Assembly: GCA_027084135.1 (NCBI GenBank)
Contig: JALWLO010000105.1
Location: 1-32,295, forward strand
Direction of reading: 5' to 3'
DNA from: Campylobacterales bacterium
Lineage (GTDB): Bacteria > Campylobacterota > Campylobacteria > Campylobacterales > QNZT01
DNA: 32,295 bases
A program made the position numbers and the translations under genes. The notes under the pieces were generated by a model. The model was not told the origin of the DNA. It was given only the letters and a program-made list of their open reading frames with translations, and did no database searches. Shown piece after piece: positions 7,257 to 15,854 of this stretch (position 1 is its first letter; each line of letters starts with the position of its first letter).

Positions 7257-8198
7257 CTATCTATACAGCGGCGTACCGTTCTCCTCATGCCACTCTACTA
7301 TCCCCTCCCACGCCTCTTTGGCGCTATTTGCGTACCAAAAGATATCTCTATCCTCGCTATCTATCACACCCTCATCCTCCAGCGCCTCAAAGTCAACCAC
7401 CCGACTCCAATACTCCTCTCCTACAAAAACAACCGGTATAGGCGCTATCTTTCTGGTCTGGATGAGCGTAAGTGCCTCAAAAAGCTCATCAAGTGTTCCA
7501 TAACCGCCAGGAAATATCACAAGCGCACAAGCTCTCTTCATAAAGTGAAGCTTCCTAATCGCAAAGTAGTGGAACAAAAAGCAGAGATTTGGGGTGATAT
7601 AGGGGTTTGGAAACTGCTCATGGGGTAGTGTGATATTAAGCCCGATAGAGTTGGCTCCCACATCAAAAGCGCCCCTGTTTGCCGCCTCCATGATACCCGG
7701 ACCTCCGCCGGTCATCAAAGTTACGCTATTATCTTGCGGTCCTTTTCCCGCTTTTCCTACCAATTTGCCGAACTCTCTCGCCATATCGTAGTACTTTGAT
7801 TTTTGAAGTATCTTTTTTGCTCTTTGGAGTTTCTTCTCTAATGCTTTTGAGCTTCCTCTATTTTTGATCTCACTCTCTATATTCTCCAACTTCATCTGCG
7901 CCAACTTCGGCTCAACGATCCTCGTACTACCGTAAACGACTATCGTCTTTTTTATACCGAAACGCTGAAGTACCTCTTCTACTTTTAGATAGTCAAGCTC
8001 AAGTCTTATCGGCAGTGTCGCCTCTTCAAGCAAGAACTCTTTATCATCCAAAGCCTTCTTATAGGTTGGGCTATGAAATATCGCTTTTAAGTTCTCTTTT
8101 GCCCTTGGGTCAAGCTCTATGCTCTTTGGCGGCGATTGCCACGGCAGTTTCGTCTCTCTTTTTTTATGAATGGGGTGATATGGGTGTTTTTTGTGCAT
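7257..8198 (-). CDS. LOG-family nucleotide phosphoribohydrolase-like protein
   Basis: The signatures MTGGGPGIMEAANRGA and PGGYGTLDELFEA define the LOG family (formerly misnamed lysine decarboxylase), which cleaves N-glycosidic bonds of nucleoside monophosphates. The Rossmann-like domain occupies about residues 85-290. An N-terminal extension of some 80 residues, basic at the front and then helical, makes it longer (313 residues) than the short plant-type LOGs and closer to the TIGR00730-type larger members. Ribosome binding site AAGGAT precedes the ATG. It is upstream of leuD on the same strand but separated by mobile element copy 2. Substrate is not predictable. Confidence 0.85.
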   Translation of the reverse strand: MHKKHPYHPIHKKRETKLPWQSPPKSIELDPRAKENLKAIFHSPTYKKALDDKEFLLEEATLPIRLELDYLKVEEVLQRFGIKKTIVVYGSTRIVEPKLAQMKLENIESEIKNRGSSKALEKKLQRAKKILQKSKYYDMAREFGKLVGKAGKGPQDNSVTLMTGGGPGIMEAANRGAFDVGANSIGLNITLPHEQFPNPYITPNLCFLFHYFAIRKLHFMKRACALVIFPGGYGTLDELFEALTLIQTRKIAPIPVVFVGEEYWSRVVDFEALEDEGVIDSEDRDIFWYANSAKEAWEGIVEWHEENGTPLYR

Positions 8199-8259
8199 AT
8201 ATATCCTTGTATAATCTATTGGGGTAATTTATCAAATATAGCTAATATTTGGTTCTCGA

Positions 8260-8514
8260 TTAGTAGTGATAACGACATGATACTACAATAATACTCCTCT
8301 CAAAGATCTCATAAACCAGACGATGCTCATGATTGATGCGTCTTGACCAATAACCGGCTAACTGGTATTTGAGTGGTTCAGGCTTGCCCAAACCTCCAAA
8401 AGGTTCCCTTTTGATCTCTTTTAGAAGTAAATTTATCTTTTTGAGAATTTTTCTATCATGTTCTTGCCAATAGAGATAATCCTCCCAAGCTTCCGGTGTA
8501 AAAACAAGCTTCAT
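8260..8514 (-). CDS. yoeB: YoeB-family toxin, ribosome-dependent mRNA endonuclease
   Basis: The protein is 84 residues long, the same as E. coli YoeB, and ends in CRYHY. The residues known to act in catalysis in YoeB are all present at the same numbers: Glu46, Arg65, His83 and Tyr84. Such toxins cut mRNA at the ribosomal A site and are neutralised by YefM. It overlaps the antitoxin gene upstream by 4 nt, the usual coupled arrangement. The toxin looks intact. Confidence 0.95.
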   Translation of the reverse strand: MKLVFTPEAWEDYLYWQEHDRKILKKINLLLKEIKREPFGGLGKPEPLKYQLAGYWSRRINHEHRLVYEIFERSIIVVSCRYHY

Positions 8515-8765
8515 TCTTCTATAAGATTATGTTCAGATACTCTGCCTGCTTTTGCATTCGCTATCGATTTTAACAGACGCTCTCTGTTCTTTTCGGACCT
8601 GAGCAGATACTCTGTTTCATTGAGCGCATTATATTCATCAAGTGAGATGATTACCACATTTTCAGAGTTTTTTCTTTTTACGATGACGGTTTCAGCGTTG
8701 TGGTAAACATCATCAAAGATCGATTTTAGATTATTCCTTGCTTCCGTAAAATTGACTACTTGCAT
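8511..8765 (-). CDS. yefM: YefM-family antitoxin
   Basis: An 84-residue Phd/YefM protein: the N-terminal domain (MQVVNFTEARNNLKSIFDDV, then VVIISLDEYNAL) dimerises and binds DNA, and the C-terminal tail (about residues 55-84) should wrap the toxin. It is first in the operon with yoeB and sits behind a strong promoter with a TGTACA box, so autoregulation is likely. Related antitoxins elsewhere in the window (12769) are clearly different in sequence. Confidence 0.95.
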   Translation of the reverse strand: MQVVNFTEARNNLKSIFDDVYHNAETVIVKRKNSENVVIISLDEYNALNETEYLLRSEKNRERLLKSIANAKAGRVSEHNLIEE

Positions 8766-8792
8766 AAAAAGTCCTTTTTCTGTCTAAAATTT

Positions 8793-8828
8793 TGTACATA
8801 TTATAGCATGTTACGAAAAATAAATCAA
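8793..8828 (-). promoter_or_regulatory. yefM-yoeB promoter with TGTACA operator core
   Basis: Read on the minus strand: TTGATT (8828-8823), a 17-bp spacer, then an extended -10 box TGCTATAAT (TATAAT at 8805-8800). Directly downstream is TGTACA (8798-8793), the core of the operator palindromes described for E. coli YefM-YoeB. The boxes are seen; the repression model comes from the family. Confidence 0.7.
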
Positions 8829-8868
8829 CTTTTATAGGAGGAGAATAGGTATTTGTAGATTTTATAGA

Positions 8869-8892
8869 TTAGTACTAACGGTTAGTACTAAC
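8869..8892. terminator. Tandem TTAGTACTAAC palindromes forming a hairpin after flgG
   Basis: Two copies of TTAGTACTAAC separated by GG. Because the core is self-complementary, the pair can fold into one stem of about 10 bp. It lies just downstream of the flgG stop codon. There is no clear U-tract, so termination is an inference. Confidence 0.45.
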
Positions 8893-8899
8893 TATATTC

Positions 8900-9688
8900 T
8901 TATCGTTTAAGTTGATTTACCGTCTGGAGCATCTCATCGGAAGTAGTGATCGCTTTGGAGTTTGCCTCATAGGCTCTCTGTCCCGTTATGAGGTCTGTCA
9001 TCTCTTCGACAAGCTGGACATTACTCATCTCTAAAAATTTATGCTTGATCTGTCCAAGCCCATCCAAGCCCGGAGTTCCAAGTATAGGATCGCCTGAAGC
9101 TACGGTGTTGATGTAGTTGTTATCTCCAAGAGAGTGGAGTCCGGCTGGGTTGATGAAGTTTGCAAGCTCTATTTTGCCGATTTGGGTTGGTTCTGTTGAG
9201 CCTGCTTGAAGTACCGTTACGGTTCCGTCATTTCCGATAGCGATATCCACCGCATCTTCAGGGATGGTGATTTCCGGTATCAGTTTATAGCCGTCACTAT
9301 TGACTATCTGTCCGCTTCCATCTCTTTTAAAAGCGCCGTTTCTCGTATAAGCCACACTCCCGTCAGGTAGCTCTATCTGGAAAAATCCGCTCCCCGTGAT
9401 CGCCATATCGAGTTGATTTCCGGTCTCTTTGAAGTTTCCTTGTGTAAACTGCTTTGTAACCGCTGTCGGACGGGAGCCGAGTCCCACCTCTATACCTGTA
9501 GGAGATATCGTCGTGTCGCTTGAGCTAAGTCCCGCATACTCTGTCACTTGATAAAAGAGATCGGCAAATTCGGCTCTTTGTTTTTTATAGCCTATAGTGT
9601 TGACATTGGCAATATTGTTTGAAGTAACATCTATCTGTGTCTGCTGGGCTATCATCCCGGTTGCAGCTGTATATAGTGACCTAATCAT
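8900..9688 (-). CDS. flgG: Flagellar distal rod protein FlgG
   Basis: FlgG forms the distal rod that runs through the outer membrane rings of the flagellum. The sequence shows the rod signature MIRSLYTAATGMIAQQTQID then TSNNIANVNTIGYKK at the N-terminus, an internal TGSGFFQIELPDG, and the C-terminal helix ending in EMLQTVNQLKR. The length of 262 residues is standard. It follows the flgF-like gene by 10 nt and is expected to be read from the same sigma-54 promoter. Tandem TAGTACTA palindromes follow the stop. Confidence 0.97.
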   Translation of the reverse strand: MIRSLYTAATGMIAQQTQIDVTSNNIANVNTIGYKKQRAEFADLFYQVTEYAGLSSSDTTISPTGIEVGLGSRPTAVTKQFTQGNFKETGNQLDMAITGSGFFQIELPDGSVAYTRNGAFKRDGSGQIVNSDGYKLIPEITIPEDAVDIAIGNDGTVTVLQAGSTEPTQIGKIELANFINPAGLHSLGDNNYINTVASGDPILGTPGLDGLGQIKHKFLEMSNVQLVEEMTDLITGQRAYEANSKAITTSDEMLQTVNQLKR

Positions 9689-9698
9689 CCTCTACTCC

Positions 9699-10508
9699 TT
9701 ATGCTCTTGTTGTTGCAAGTTTTGTTATGGCATCTCGATTTAACTCATCCATGTGGGTCGTCATCACCTTTTGGTAGATCTCTACCAATCTGCTCGTCTC
9801 TATCAGCGAAGTCATCTCTGTTACTGCATTGACATTACTCATCATCACAAACCCCTGTTTGACAAAAGAACCTTTATCCAACTCAACCGTTTTATCTTCT
9901 AAATCCTCAAGTTTATAAAGCTTCTCTCCCTCTTTTTTCAACTCTTTTAAGTTTTTCACACGAACAACCGCTATCGCACCGCTATCACCGTTCATACCGG
10001 CGATATTTCCGCTGTTATCTATCCTGATCTCATCTCCGTTTTTCAGAGAAATTGCCTCTTGTTGTGTTTTCAAAAAGCCTCTCGGTTGGAGTTTGTAGCC
10101 CTCTTTTGTGACTATTTCGCCGTTGTCATTTAGTACAAAAGAGCTTTGTTGAGTAAGCCTTATGCCGTTTGGTGTTTTAACCGCAAAAAATAGATCTTTT
10201 TGTTGCAAAGCTAGATCAAGCTTATTTCCAGTCTGCTTAAGACTGCACATAGTACAGTCGATACTATTTTCTACGATATGAGGCACTCTATTGATACTTC
10301 TGTTGAAAAATTTTGCCGCCTCTTTGGTGTGATTGCCCAGTGCCAACTTATCTCGTCTATCTTGGTACAGTCTCTCAAAATCACCGATGATTACACTATC
10401 TCTTTTAAATCCTGATGTATTAATATTGGCAAGGTTATTTGATGTAACATCGAGACGATTAAACTGCGTAACCATCGCACCTGTAACTTGATAATATCCG
10501 TTTTGCAT
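9699..10508 (-). CDS. Flagellar rod protein, FlgF-like (FlgG2)
   Basis: A second rod-hook family protein: MQNGYYQVTGAMVTQFNRLD and TSNNLANINTSGFKRD at the N-terminus, a middle region ending in ALQQKDLFFAV, and the C-terminal MSNVNAVTEMTSLIETSRL. It is the proximal-rod type usually named flgF or flgG2 in this phylum. The ORF track begins at a TTG (10532), but the sigma-54 promoter predicts transcription from about 10530, so that TTG would lie at or outside the mRNA end. The ATG at 10508 gives 269 residues and a family-typical N-terminus. Confidence 0.88.
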   Translation of the reverse strand: MQNGYYQVTGAMVTQFNRLDVTSNNLANINTSGFKRDSVIIGDFERLYQDRRDKLALGNHTKEAAKFFNRSINRVPHIVENSIDCTMCSLKQTGNKLDLALQQKDLFFAVKTPNGIRLTQQSSFVLNDNGEIVTKEGYKLQPRGFLKTQQEAISLKNGDEIRIDNSGNIAGMNGDSGAIAVVRVKNLKELKKEGEKLYKLEDLEDKTVELDKGSFVKQGFVMMSNVNAVTEMTSLIETSRLVEIYQKVMTTHMDELNRDAITKLATTRA

Positions 10509-10540
10509 CTCTATCTCACACTGATTTTTCAAAAAGAAGT

Positions 10541-10556
10541 AGCAAATAGTGTTCCT
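10541..10556 (-). promoter_or_regulatory. Sigma-54 promoter of flgF-like/flgG
   Basis: On the minus strand the sequence is AGGAAC, five bases, TTGCT, with exactly 10 bases between the GG and the GC, matching the sigma-54 consensus TGGCAC-N5-TTGCT. Rod and hook genes are under RpoN in Campylobacter and Helicobacter relatives. The -24 end touches a TAGTACTA palindrome (10556-10563). Confidence 0.7.
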
Positions 10557-10764
10557 AGTACTAACCCTTTCTCAAATTTGTAACTTCATGCTAATCAACT
10601 CCAAATAAGAGCCGATATACTATTTCAAACTTAAAATAAGATAAAATATATGAATTTAGGCAAAAAAGTGTCAGGGAATTAAGTATTTTAGGGTAAAATT
10701 ACATATTTAGCTTCAGGCACTTAAATATTTTTATCTTCATCTACTTAAGCCAATAGGGGAATAT

Positions 10765-12627
10765 ATGGCAACAAAAGCAAAAGATCTAAACAAAGCTTTA
10801 GAAGAGACGATCAAAAGTCACAAAGATGGATACATCACCCAAGAGGAGTTGATGGGGCTCTTTTCAAAAGCACCTACTGCGGCAAATGCAAAAAAGGTTT
10901 TGGCACTTCTAAAAAAATATAACGCAAAACTCGTTACATCCGCAGAGATCGCAAAACTTAAAAATATCCAAGAAGCGAAAGAGAGAGAAGAGAAACTCCA
11001 AAAACTTAAAGATGATGCATTAGAGAGCGAATTTGACTTAGCAAAGGATAAAGAGCTTCTTGAGTGGTCGAGAAGTGACTCTCCGGTAAGAATGTATCTT
11101 AGAGAGATGGGGCAAATACCGCTCCTTACCAAAGAGGAAGAGATAGAGATCAGCAAACAGATAGAGCTAGGTGAAGACATCATCATAGATGCATTCTGTT
11201 CTGTTCCCTACTTGATAGATTTTATCCTTGACTATAAAGATGCGCTCATTAATCGTGAAAGAAGGGTAAAAGAGCTCTTTAAAAGTTTTGATGATGACGA
11301 CGATGAGAAAGAGGATGAGAGCGAAGAGGAGGCTTCAATCGAAGGAGAAGAGTCTAGTACTAAGCCTAAAAAGAGAGATAACTCAAGAGAAAAGAGGGTT
11401 ATAAGCTCATTTAAAGCACTCGAAAAGGCGAAAAAAGAGTGGATCAAAGCACAAAACTCTATCAATTTGGATGATCCAAATCTAAGCGAAGAGGAGAAGA
11501 TGCACCTCACGCTTCAACTTGCCTACAAGAAAAAGCTCTTGAAAGAGAAGCTCATCGACCTCGGTCCTACAAGTAAGTTGATCAATGAGCTTGTCAAGTC
11601 GATAGAGACTGCTCTAAAGAGTGATACCGGATTTGAAAAAGAGCTTAAAAAGCTTGAATATAGGCTTCCGCTATTTAACGAAACGCTAAGAGAAAATCAC
11701 CAAAAGATACTCGATAATATCGTCAATATGTCCAAAGAGGATATCTTAGCCGCTGTACCTGAAGCGACGATGGTTTCAACCTATATGGAGATCAAAAAGC
11801 TCATCCAGACAAAAGAGGCAAGTAAAGATAGCTTTGATCTGGACCCTGAGTACCTAAAAGAGATTTTAGAACAAATCAAGAGGGGTAAAGCGATAGCCGA
11901 TAAGGCAAAAACCAGGATGGCAAAATCAAACCTCAGACTTGTCGTATCTATCGCCAAGAGATACACAAATAGAGGGCTTCCGTTCTTGGATCTGATCCAA
12001 GAGGGAAATATCGGACTGATGAAAGCGGTCGATAAGTTTGAGTATAAAAAGGGGTATAAGTTCTCAACTTACGCTACTTGGTGGATCAGGCAGGCTATCA
12101 GCCGTGCGATAGCAGATCAAGCAAAAACCATCAGAATACCGATACATATGATAGAGACTATCAACCGTATCAATAAGATCACACGAAAACATCTCCAAAA
12201 GTATGGAAAAGAGCCGGATATCGAAGAGATCGCAAAAGAGGTTGGACTTAGTGTCGATAAGGTTAAAAATGTGATTAAAATCACCAAAGAGCCTGTAAGT
12301 CTAGAGGCGCCTATCGGCAATGAAGATGACGGAAAATTTGGTGATTTTGTAGAGGATAAAAAGTCTGTTGCCCCTATGGAGAGTATGCTCAAGGAGGATC
12401 TCAAAGGACAAATCAGCAGTGTACTAGAGCAGTTAAGCGAAAGAGAGCAGGCTGTTGTGAGAATGCGATTTGGACTCTTAGAGGATGAGAGCGATAGAAC
12501 CCTCGAAGAGATCGGAAATGAACTCAATGTCACTAGAGAGAGGGTAAGACAGATCGAAAACTCCGCCATCAAAAAACTCAAACACCCTAAAGTGGGTAGA
12601 AAACTCAAAAACTATATAGAGGAGTAA
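10765..12627 (+). CDS. rpoD: Primary sigma factor RpoD (sigma-70)
   Basis: The housekeeping sigma factor. Region 1.2 is seen as [23 protein letters not shown] (about residues 104-125), regions 2.1-2.4 as [60 protein letters not shown] in the C-terminal half, and region 4.2 as [19 protein letters not shown] near the end. Between 1.2 and 2 lies a charged non-conserved region with a very acidic run ([14 protein letters not shown]). The length of 620 residues is normal for this group. The gene is divergent from the flagellar rod genes across about 250 bp; no confident promoter was assigned there for rpoD itself. The ATG is preceded by AGGGGAA. Confidence 0.97.
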   Translation: MATKAKDLNKALEETIKSHKDGYITQEELMGLFSKAPTAANAKKVLALLKKYNAKLVTSAEIAKLKNIQEAKEREEKLQKLKDDALESEFDLAKDKELLEWSRSDSPVRMYLREMGQIPLLTKEEEIEISKQIELGEDIIIDAFCSVPYLIDFILDYKDALINRERRVKELFKSFDDDDDEKEDESEEEASIEGEESSTKPKKRDNSREKRVISSFKALEKAKKEWIKAQNSINLDDPNLSEEEKMHLTLQLAYKKKLLKEKLIDLGPTSKLINELVKSIETALKSDTGFEKELKKLEYRLPLFNETLRENHQKILDNIVNMSKEDILAAVPEATMVSTYMEIKKLIQTKEASKDSFDLDPEYLKEILEQIKRGKAIADKAKTRMAKSNLRLVVSIAKRYTNRGLPFLDLIQEGNIGLMKAVDKFEYKKGYKFSTYATWWIRQAISRAIADQAKTIRIPIHMIETINRINKITRKHLQKYGKEPDIEEIAKEVGLSVDKVKNVIKITKEPVSLEAPIGNEDDGKFGDFVEDKKSVAPMESMLKEDLKGQISSVLEQLSEREQAVVRMRFGLLEDESDRTLEEIGNELNVTRERVRQIENSAIKKLKHPKVGRKLKNYIEE

Positions 12628-12635
12628 TACTCCTC
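12619..12635 (+). terminator. Hairpin overlapping the rpoD stop codon
   Basis: GAGGAGT-AAT-ACTCCTC forms a perfect 7-bp stem that includes the rpoD stop. The following bases are only weakly T-rich, so it may act as a weak terminator or mRNA end. Confidence 0.5.
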
Positions 12636-12768
12636 CGTTACTTCAAAATATAGTTAATAATCAAAGCACCACATTATATCAACTTGATATTTTTGTAAAA
12701 GTATCTTTTTGGCTTACTTTTGTGTATAATTAGATATACATAATACTACACATTAAAGGATATCCATT

Positions 12769-13011
12769 ATGGTTAGCGTAGTTGACTTGAGGAAAAGAGG
12801 GATCAAGGCGGTTGAAGAGGAGTTGAAAGAGAGCGATAAGGCTATCATTAGTTTTAAAGGGAAGCCAAAATATGTAATGCTCCCTATCGAGGAGTATGAA
12901 AAGATGGAGCTTGATATCGCATATGCTCAGCTAAAAAAGAAAAAAGAACTAGGCGTAGCATATGAAAGTGATGCAAAAACATTAATAAAAAAAATAGAAG
13001 ATGAGCTATAA
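12769..13011 (+). CDS. Phd/YefM-type antitoxin
   Basis: An 80-residue protein with an N-terminal Phd-like fold (MVSVVDLRKRGIKAVEEEL, then KYVMLPIEEYEKME) and a charged C-terminal tail that would bind the toxin. It lies 11 nt in overlap with a RelE/ParE-like gene. A TATAAT box (in GTGTATAATTAG, about 35 bp upstream) and AAAGGA ribosome binding site precede it. The pair stands between rpoD and a minus-strand operon, a typical position for a mobile module. Confidence 0.85.
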   Translation: MVSVVDLRKRGIKAVEEELKESDKAIISFKGKPKYVMLPIEEYEKMELDIAYAQLKKKKELGVAYESDAKTLIKKIEDEL

Positions 13012-13279
13012 ACTCATCTATGATGACAAGTTCATCAAAAAGAGTGCAAAGTTTTTAAAGAAGCATCCCAATCTAAAAGATAGATATTATAAAACGCTCG
13101 AGATATTGGAAGATAATCCATTTCACCCCTCCTTAAGACTTCATAAATTAAGTGGGAGCGATTACCGCTCAATCTCCATCAATATGAACTATAGAATTAT
13201 TCTTTACTTTCTTATTAAAGATAAAGATATATATCTACTTGATATCGACTCTCACGATAAAGCTTATCAAGGTCTATAA
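13001..13279 (+). CDS. RelE/ParE-superfamily toxin (YafQ-like)
   Basis: The 92-residue sequence has the family pattern: YKLIYDDKFIKKSAKFLKK at the start, LEILEDNPFHPSLRLHKLSG in the middle, and a C-terminal SINMNYRIILYF...IYLLDIDSHDKAY. The HKLSG and final His/Asp-containing SHD segments resemble YafQ-type mRNA endonucleases, but I cannot separate RelE-type RNA cutting from ParE-type gyrase poisoning on sequence alone. Its last 13 bases overlap the end of the convergent membrane gene. Confidence 0.85.
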   Translation: MSYKLIYDDKFIKKSAKFLKKHPNLKDRYYKTLEILEDNPFHPSLRLHKLSGSDYRSISINMNYRIILYFLIKDKDIYLLDIDSHDKAYQGL

Positions 13280-13797
13280 AAAATAGTACTAATCAATGCT
13301 CCAAACGGCACTGCTAAAAATCCTAGCAAATAGGGTACAATCTTTAGGTAGTGGTTATTTACAAGATAGAGAAAGCCTAGTACTAAAATCACATAGGAGA
13401 TCACTCTCAAAGGGTTAAACAAGCCCCCCGCACTTTTGATCAGATTTTCTCCGCTTTTTTTGAGTCCTGTCTGCTTAGCCTTCTCCTCTTTGATGATCTC
13501 TTTTATCTCGTTAGTACTAAGATTATCGGTAGTACTAGCGCTTTTTGCTTCACTATAGAGATCAAACCGATCTTCGATCTTCTCTATCTCATCTCTCTCT
13601 TCAAAGGCTCCGCTCTCAAGCCTCTTTTGGACAACTCTTTTGTAGGATAAAAAGGATGAGATCGTCACAAAGAGTGATGAGAAAAAGGCTATCTGTGTGT
13701 TGATAAGCCACTTCTCTCCCATGTATAGCGATACCCCAAGCAGTAAAGCATCGGCAAGCAAGATCGCAATAGCCAGGGGTTTAATCTGCGTCATCAT
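13267..13797 (-). CDS. Four-helix membrane protein of unknown function
   Basis: Four hydrophobic segments are visible: two near the N-terminus (LAIAILLADALLLGVSLYMG and IAFFSSLFVTISSFL), then a charged cytoplasmic-type middle of about 80 residues (RDEIEKIEDRFDLYSEAKSA onward), then two C-terminal segments (VISYVILVLGFLYLV and LLGFLAVPFGALISTIFY). The ORF track starts at 13836; the tandem ATGATG at 13797/13794 begins just before the first helix and overlaps the AtpZ-like gene by 17 nt, so I prefer it, with some doubt. It is last in the haem protein-hemL-AtpZ-like operon. Three TAGTACTA palindromes lie inside the gene and a fourth near its end. Confidence 0.65.
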   Translation of the reverse strand: MMTQIKPLAIAILLADALLLGVSLYMGEKWLINTQIAFFSSLFVTISSFLSYKRVVQKRLESGAFEERDEIEKIEDRFDLYSEAKSASTTDNLSTNEIKEIIKEEKAKQTGLKKSGENLIKSAGGLFNPLRVISYVILVLGFLYLVNNHYLKIVPYLLGFLAVPFGALISTIFYRP

Positions 13798-14074
13798 CTT
13801 CGTCAGGTTGATTGTAGTGCTTATATCTTGGGTCATCTTTTAGTTTGTCAAGTTCCGCTTTTTGCTTGGTATAGGCTCTCTTGATATTGAGTCCGGCAGC
13901 CGCTACTCCCCAAAAAACACCAAGCCACAAAAGCCAACCCTTTCCAAAAAGCTTCATCAAGCCGACCCCGATAGCCACACCTATCAATATAGCAACAACG
14001 ATCGAGACTCCAAGGGAGAGTTGTTCGGCTCCCTCTATAAACTTGCCGTATTTTGGTTTTTCCCTTTCACTCAT
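13781..14074 (-). CDS. AtpZ/AtpI-family membrane protein
   Basis: A 97-residue protein with two membrane helices ([26 protein letters not shown] and [18 protein letters not shown]) and a charged C-terminal tail rich in Asp. The pattern fits the AtpZ/AtpI family, some members of which help assemble the F-type ATPase rotor ring; that role is not shown for this one, which is not next to atp genes. Its ATG overlaps the hemL TGA by 4 nt. Confidence 0.75.
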   Translation of the reverse strand: MSEREKPKYGKFIEGAEQLSLGVSIVVAILIGVAIGVGLMKLFGKGWLLWLGVFWGVAAAGLNIKRAYTKQKAELDKLKDDPRYKHYNQPDEDDDAD

Positions 14075-15360
14075 ACAATCTCTTTAAAGCACTCTTTTGC
14101 TTTTTGGATAACCTCATCTATAAGACTTTCATCCATCACACTGCAGATAAAACCGGTTTCATACTGACTACATGCAAAATAGACACCCTTTTGAAGCATA
14201 TGTTGGTGAAATTTTGCAAAGAGATCGGCATCGCTACGCTTTGCATCGTCAAAGTTTTTCACCTCATTTGAGTTAAAGAAAAACCCAAACATACTACCTC
14301 TCACATCCGTCTGCAATGTCAGTCCGGCATCTTTAGCACCCTCTTTCAATCCATCAGTCAGCCTCTTCGCTAGAGTTGACAACCTATCATATAGCGCTGC
14401 ATCACCTTTTAGCTTTCTTACGGCACTTAGTCCCGCTCTCATCGCTACCGGATTTCCACTAAGGGTTCCGGCTTGATAGATATCACCGTCCGGAGAGAGT
14501 CTATCCATGATCTCACTTCTTGCGGCAAAGGCACCTACCGGCATACCGCCGCCTATCACCTTTCCAAAGGTAACGATATCGGGCTTCGTACTAACGATAC
14601 CCATAGAGCCTTTTAGACTCGCTCTAAATCCACTCATCACCTCGTCAAATATCAATAACGCTCCATGCTCGTCACACAGTGCTCTAAGAGCATTTAAAAA
14701 TGGTTCATCAGCCGGTACTAACCCCATATTTCCGGCTATCGGCTCTATGATAACCGCCGCTACACCGCTTGAACTCTCAAAGCATCTTTTCACACTCTCT
14801 ATGTCGTTATATTTTGCAAGAAGCGTATGTTTGGTCAGATCAGCCGGAACTCCCGGTGAACTTGGCGTACCGAATGTCGCCGCTCCACTTCCCGCTTCCA
14901 CCAAAAGTGAATCGCTATGTCCGTGGTAACACCCCTCAAACTTGATGATATCATCCCTTCCGGTAAAACCTCTTGCCAACCGTATCGCACTCATTACCGC
15001 TTCTGTTCCGCTACTGACAAACCTCACCTTATCTATCACATCGTCAAATAGCGCTACAATCTCCTTTGCTAACTCTGTCTCTACAAGTGTCGGTGCACCG
15101 AAGCTTAAGCCTTTTTGAACACTCTCGATAACGGCATCCTCTATATCTTTGTCTCTGTGACCAAATATCAGCGGTCCCCAGCTTTGCACAAAATCTATGT
15201 ATCTATTGCCGTCTATATCATAGAGGTATGCCCCCTCACCTCTCTCGATAAATATAGGTTCACCTCCCACGCTCTTAAATGCCCGAACAGGACTATCTAC
15301 ACCCCCCGGTATATACCTCTTTGCCTCATTAAAAGCCTCTTTACTTCTATCAATTTTCAT
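14071..15360 (-). CDS. hemL: Glutamate-1-semialdehyde 2,1-aminomutase
   Basis: HemL converts glutamate-1-semialdehyde to 5-aminolevulinate, the first common tetrapyrrole precursor in bacteria using the C5 route. It is a class III aminotransferase-fold enzyme with pyridoxal phosphate on Lys267 ([15 protein letters not shown]). Other visible features are the N-terminal [30 protein letters not shown], the YHGHSD loop, and the Asp of [11 protein letters not shown]. The length of 429 residues is normal. It starts inside the end of a c-type haem protein gene, overlapping it by 11 nt, a pairing that fits haem supply for cytochromes. Confidence 0.97.
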   Translation of the reverse strand: MKIDRSKEAFNEAKRYIPGGVDSPVRAFKSVGGEPIFIERGEGAYLYDIDGNRYIDFVQSWGPLIFGHRDKDIEDAVIESVQKGLSFGAPTLVETELAKEIVALFDDVIDKVRFVSSGTEAVMSAIRLARGFTGRDDIIKFEGCYHGHSDSLLVEAGSGAATFGTPSSPGVPADLTKHTLLAKYNDIESVKRCFESSSGVAAVIIEPIAGNMGLVPADEPFLNALRALCDEHGALLIFDEVMSGFRASLKGSMGIVSTKPDIVTFGKVIGGGMPVGAFAARSEIMDRLSPDGDIYQAGTLSGNPVAMRAGLSAVRKLKGDAALYDRLSTLAKRLTDGLKEGAKDAGLTLQTDVRGSMFGFFFNSNEVKNFDDAKRSDADLFAKFHQHMLQKGVYFACSQYETGFICSVMDESLIDEVIQKAKECFKEIV

Positions 15361-15697
15361 CGCTATTTTCCTTTTTTGAATCTTTGGTTAAGTAGTAGTA
15401 GAGATGCGCCTTCTCCTCGGTCGTAAGATAGTATTCGGGCATCAAGTCACTCCTCTTTTTAAATGCAGCCAAAAACTTTTTCATCGAGATATTGTTGATT
15501 CTTGGTGCTTTTAACTCATACTCTTTACCATCTTTTACATAGATACTGATCACCATACCCTCTCCATGCTCTCCATGACACTTATCGCACCCTATGCCTC
15601 TTGGGTTTTTATAAAGCATCTTCGCATACTCATCGGTGGTGATAAAGTCACCGTAAAGTGCCGATAATAGCATAGGTATCATGATGAGTAATCTCAT
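15350..15697 (-). CDS. Small periplasmic c-type haem protein
   Basis: A cleavable signal peptide ([16 protein letters not shown]) is followed by one CxxCH haem site, CDKCH, at residues 37-41, in the context [17 protein letters not shown] Met suitable as the sixth ligand lies further on in [13 protein letters not shown], the typical class I cytochrome c position. The C-terminal tail is charged. The 115 residues match small monohaem cytochromes. It is first in the operon with hemL. A partner enzyme cannot be named. Confidence 0.8.
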   Translation of the reverse strand: MRLLIMIPMLLSALYGDFITTDEYAKMLYKNPRGIGCDKCHGEHGEGMVISIYVKDGKEYELKAPRINNISMKKFLAAFKKRSDLMPEYYLTTEEKAHLYYYLTKDSKKENSDEN

Positions 15698-15754
15698 TTA
15701 CCAACCCCTTATTAACCCCTGTTTATTTATTAATTATGTTTAAATAATAAGTGC

Positions 15755-15760
15755 TATAAT
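15755..15760 (+). promoter_or_regulatory. Likely folD-lepB promoter (extended -10)
   Basis: TGCTATAAT is an extended -10 box identical to that of yefM. It stands upstream of mobile element copy 3, so the element would be transcribed in the folD leader. The -35 region is weak. Confidence 0.5.
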
Positions 15761-15777
15761 ATCAAAATATAGTTAAA

Positions 15778-15840
15778 CTCAAAATTTGCATTAGTCAATA
15801 CATCATCTGCATTGATGCACCTTTTAATGCAAAATTTGGG
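15778..15840. mobile_element. Short non-autonomous element, copy 3 (63 bp, internally deleted)
   Basis: It keeps both ends (CTCAAAATTTGCATTAG and TAATGCAAAATTTGGG) and the inner stretch ATACATCATCTGCATT, but the centre of copy 1 is missing. It is flanked by the perfect 5-bp direct repeat TTAAA (15773-15777, 15841-15845). It lies directly before the folD ribosome binding site. Confidence 0.8.
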
Positions 15841-15854
15841 TTAAAGGTGATAAA

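Noticed and set aside
10509-10764. A specific rpoD promoter in the 250-bp divergent region
   Set aside because: Several AT-rich -10-like strings (such as GGGTAAAAT) occur, but none has convincing partner boxes; only the sigma-54 site on the other strand is well supported.
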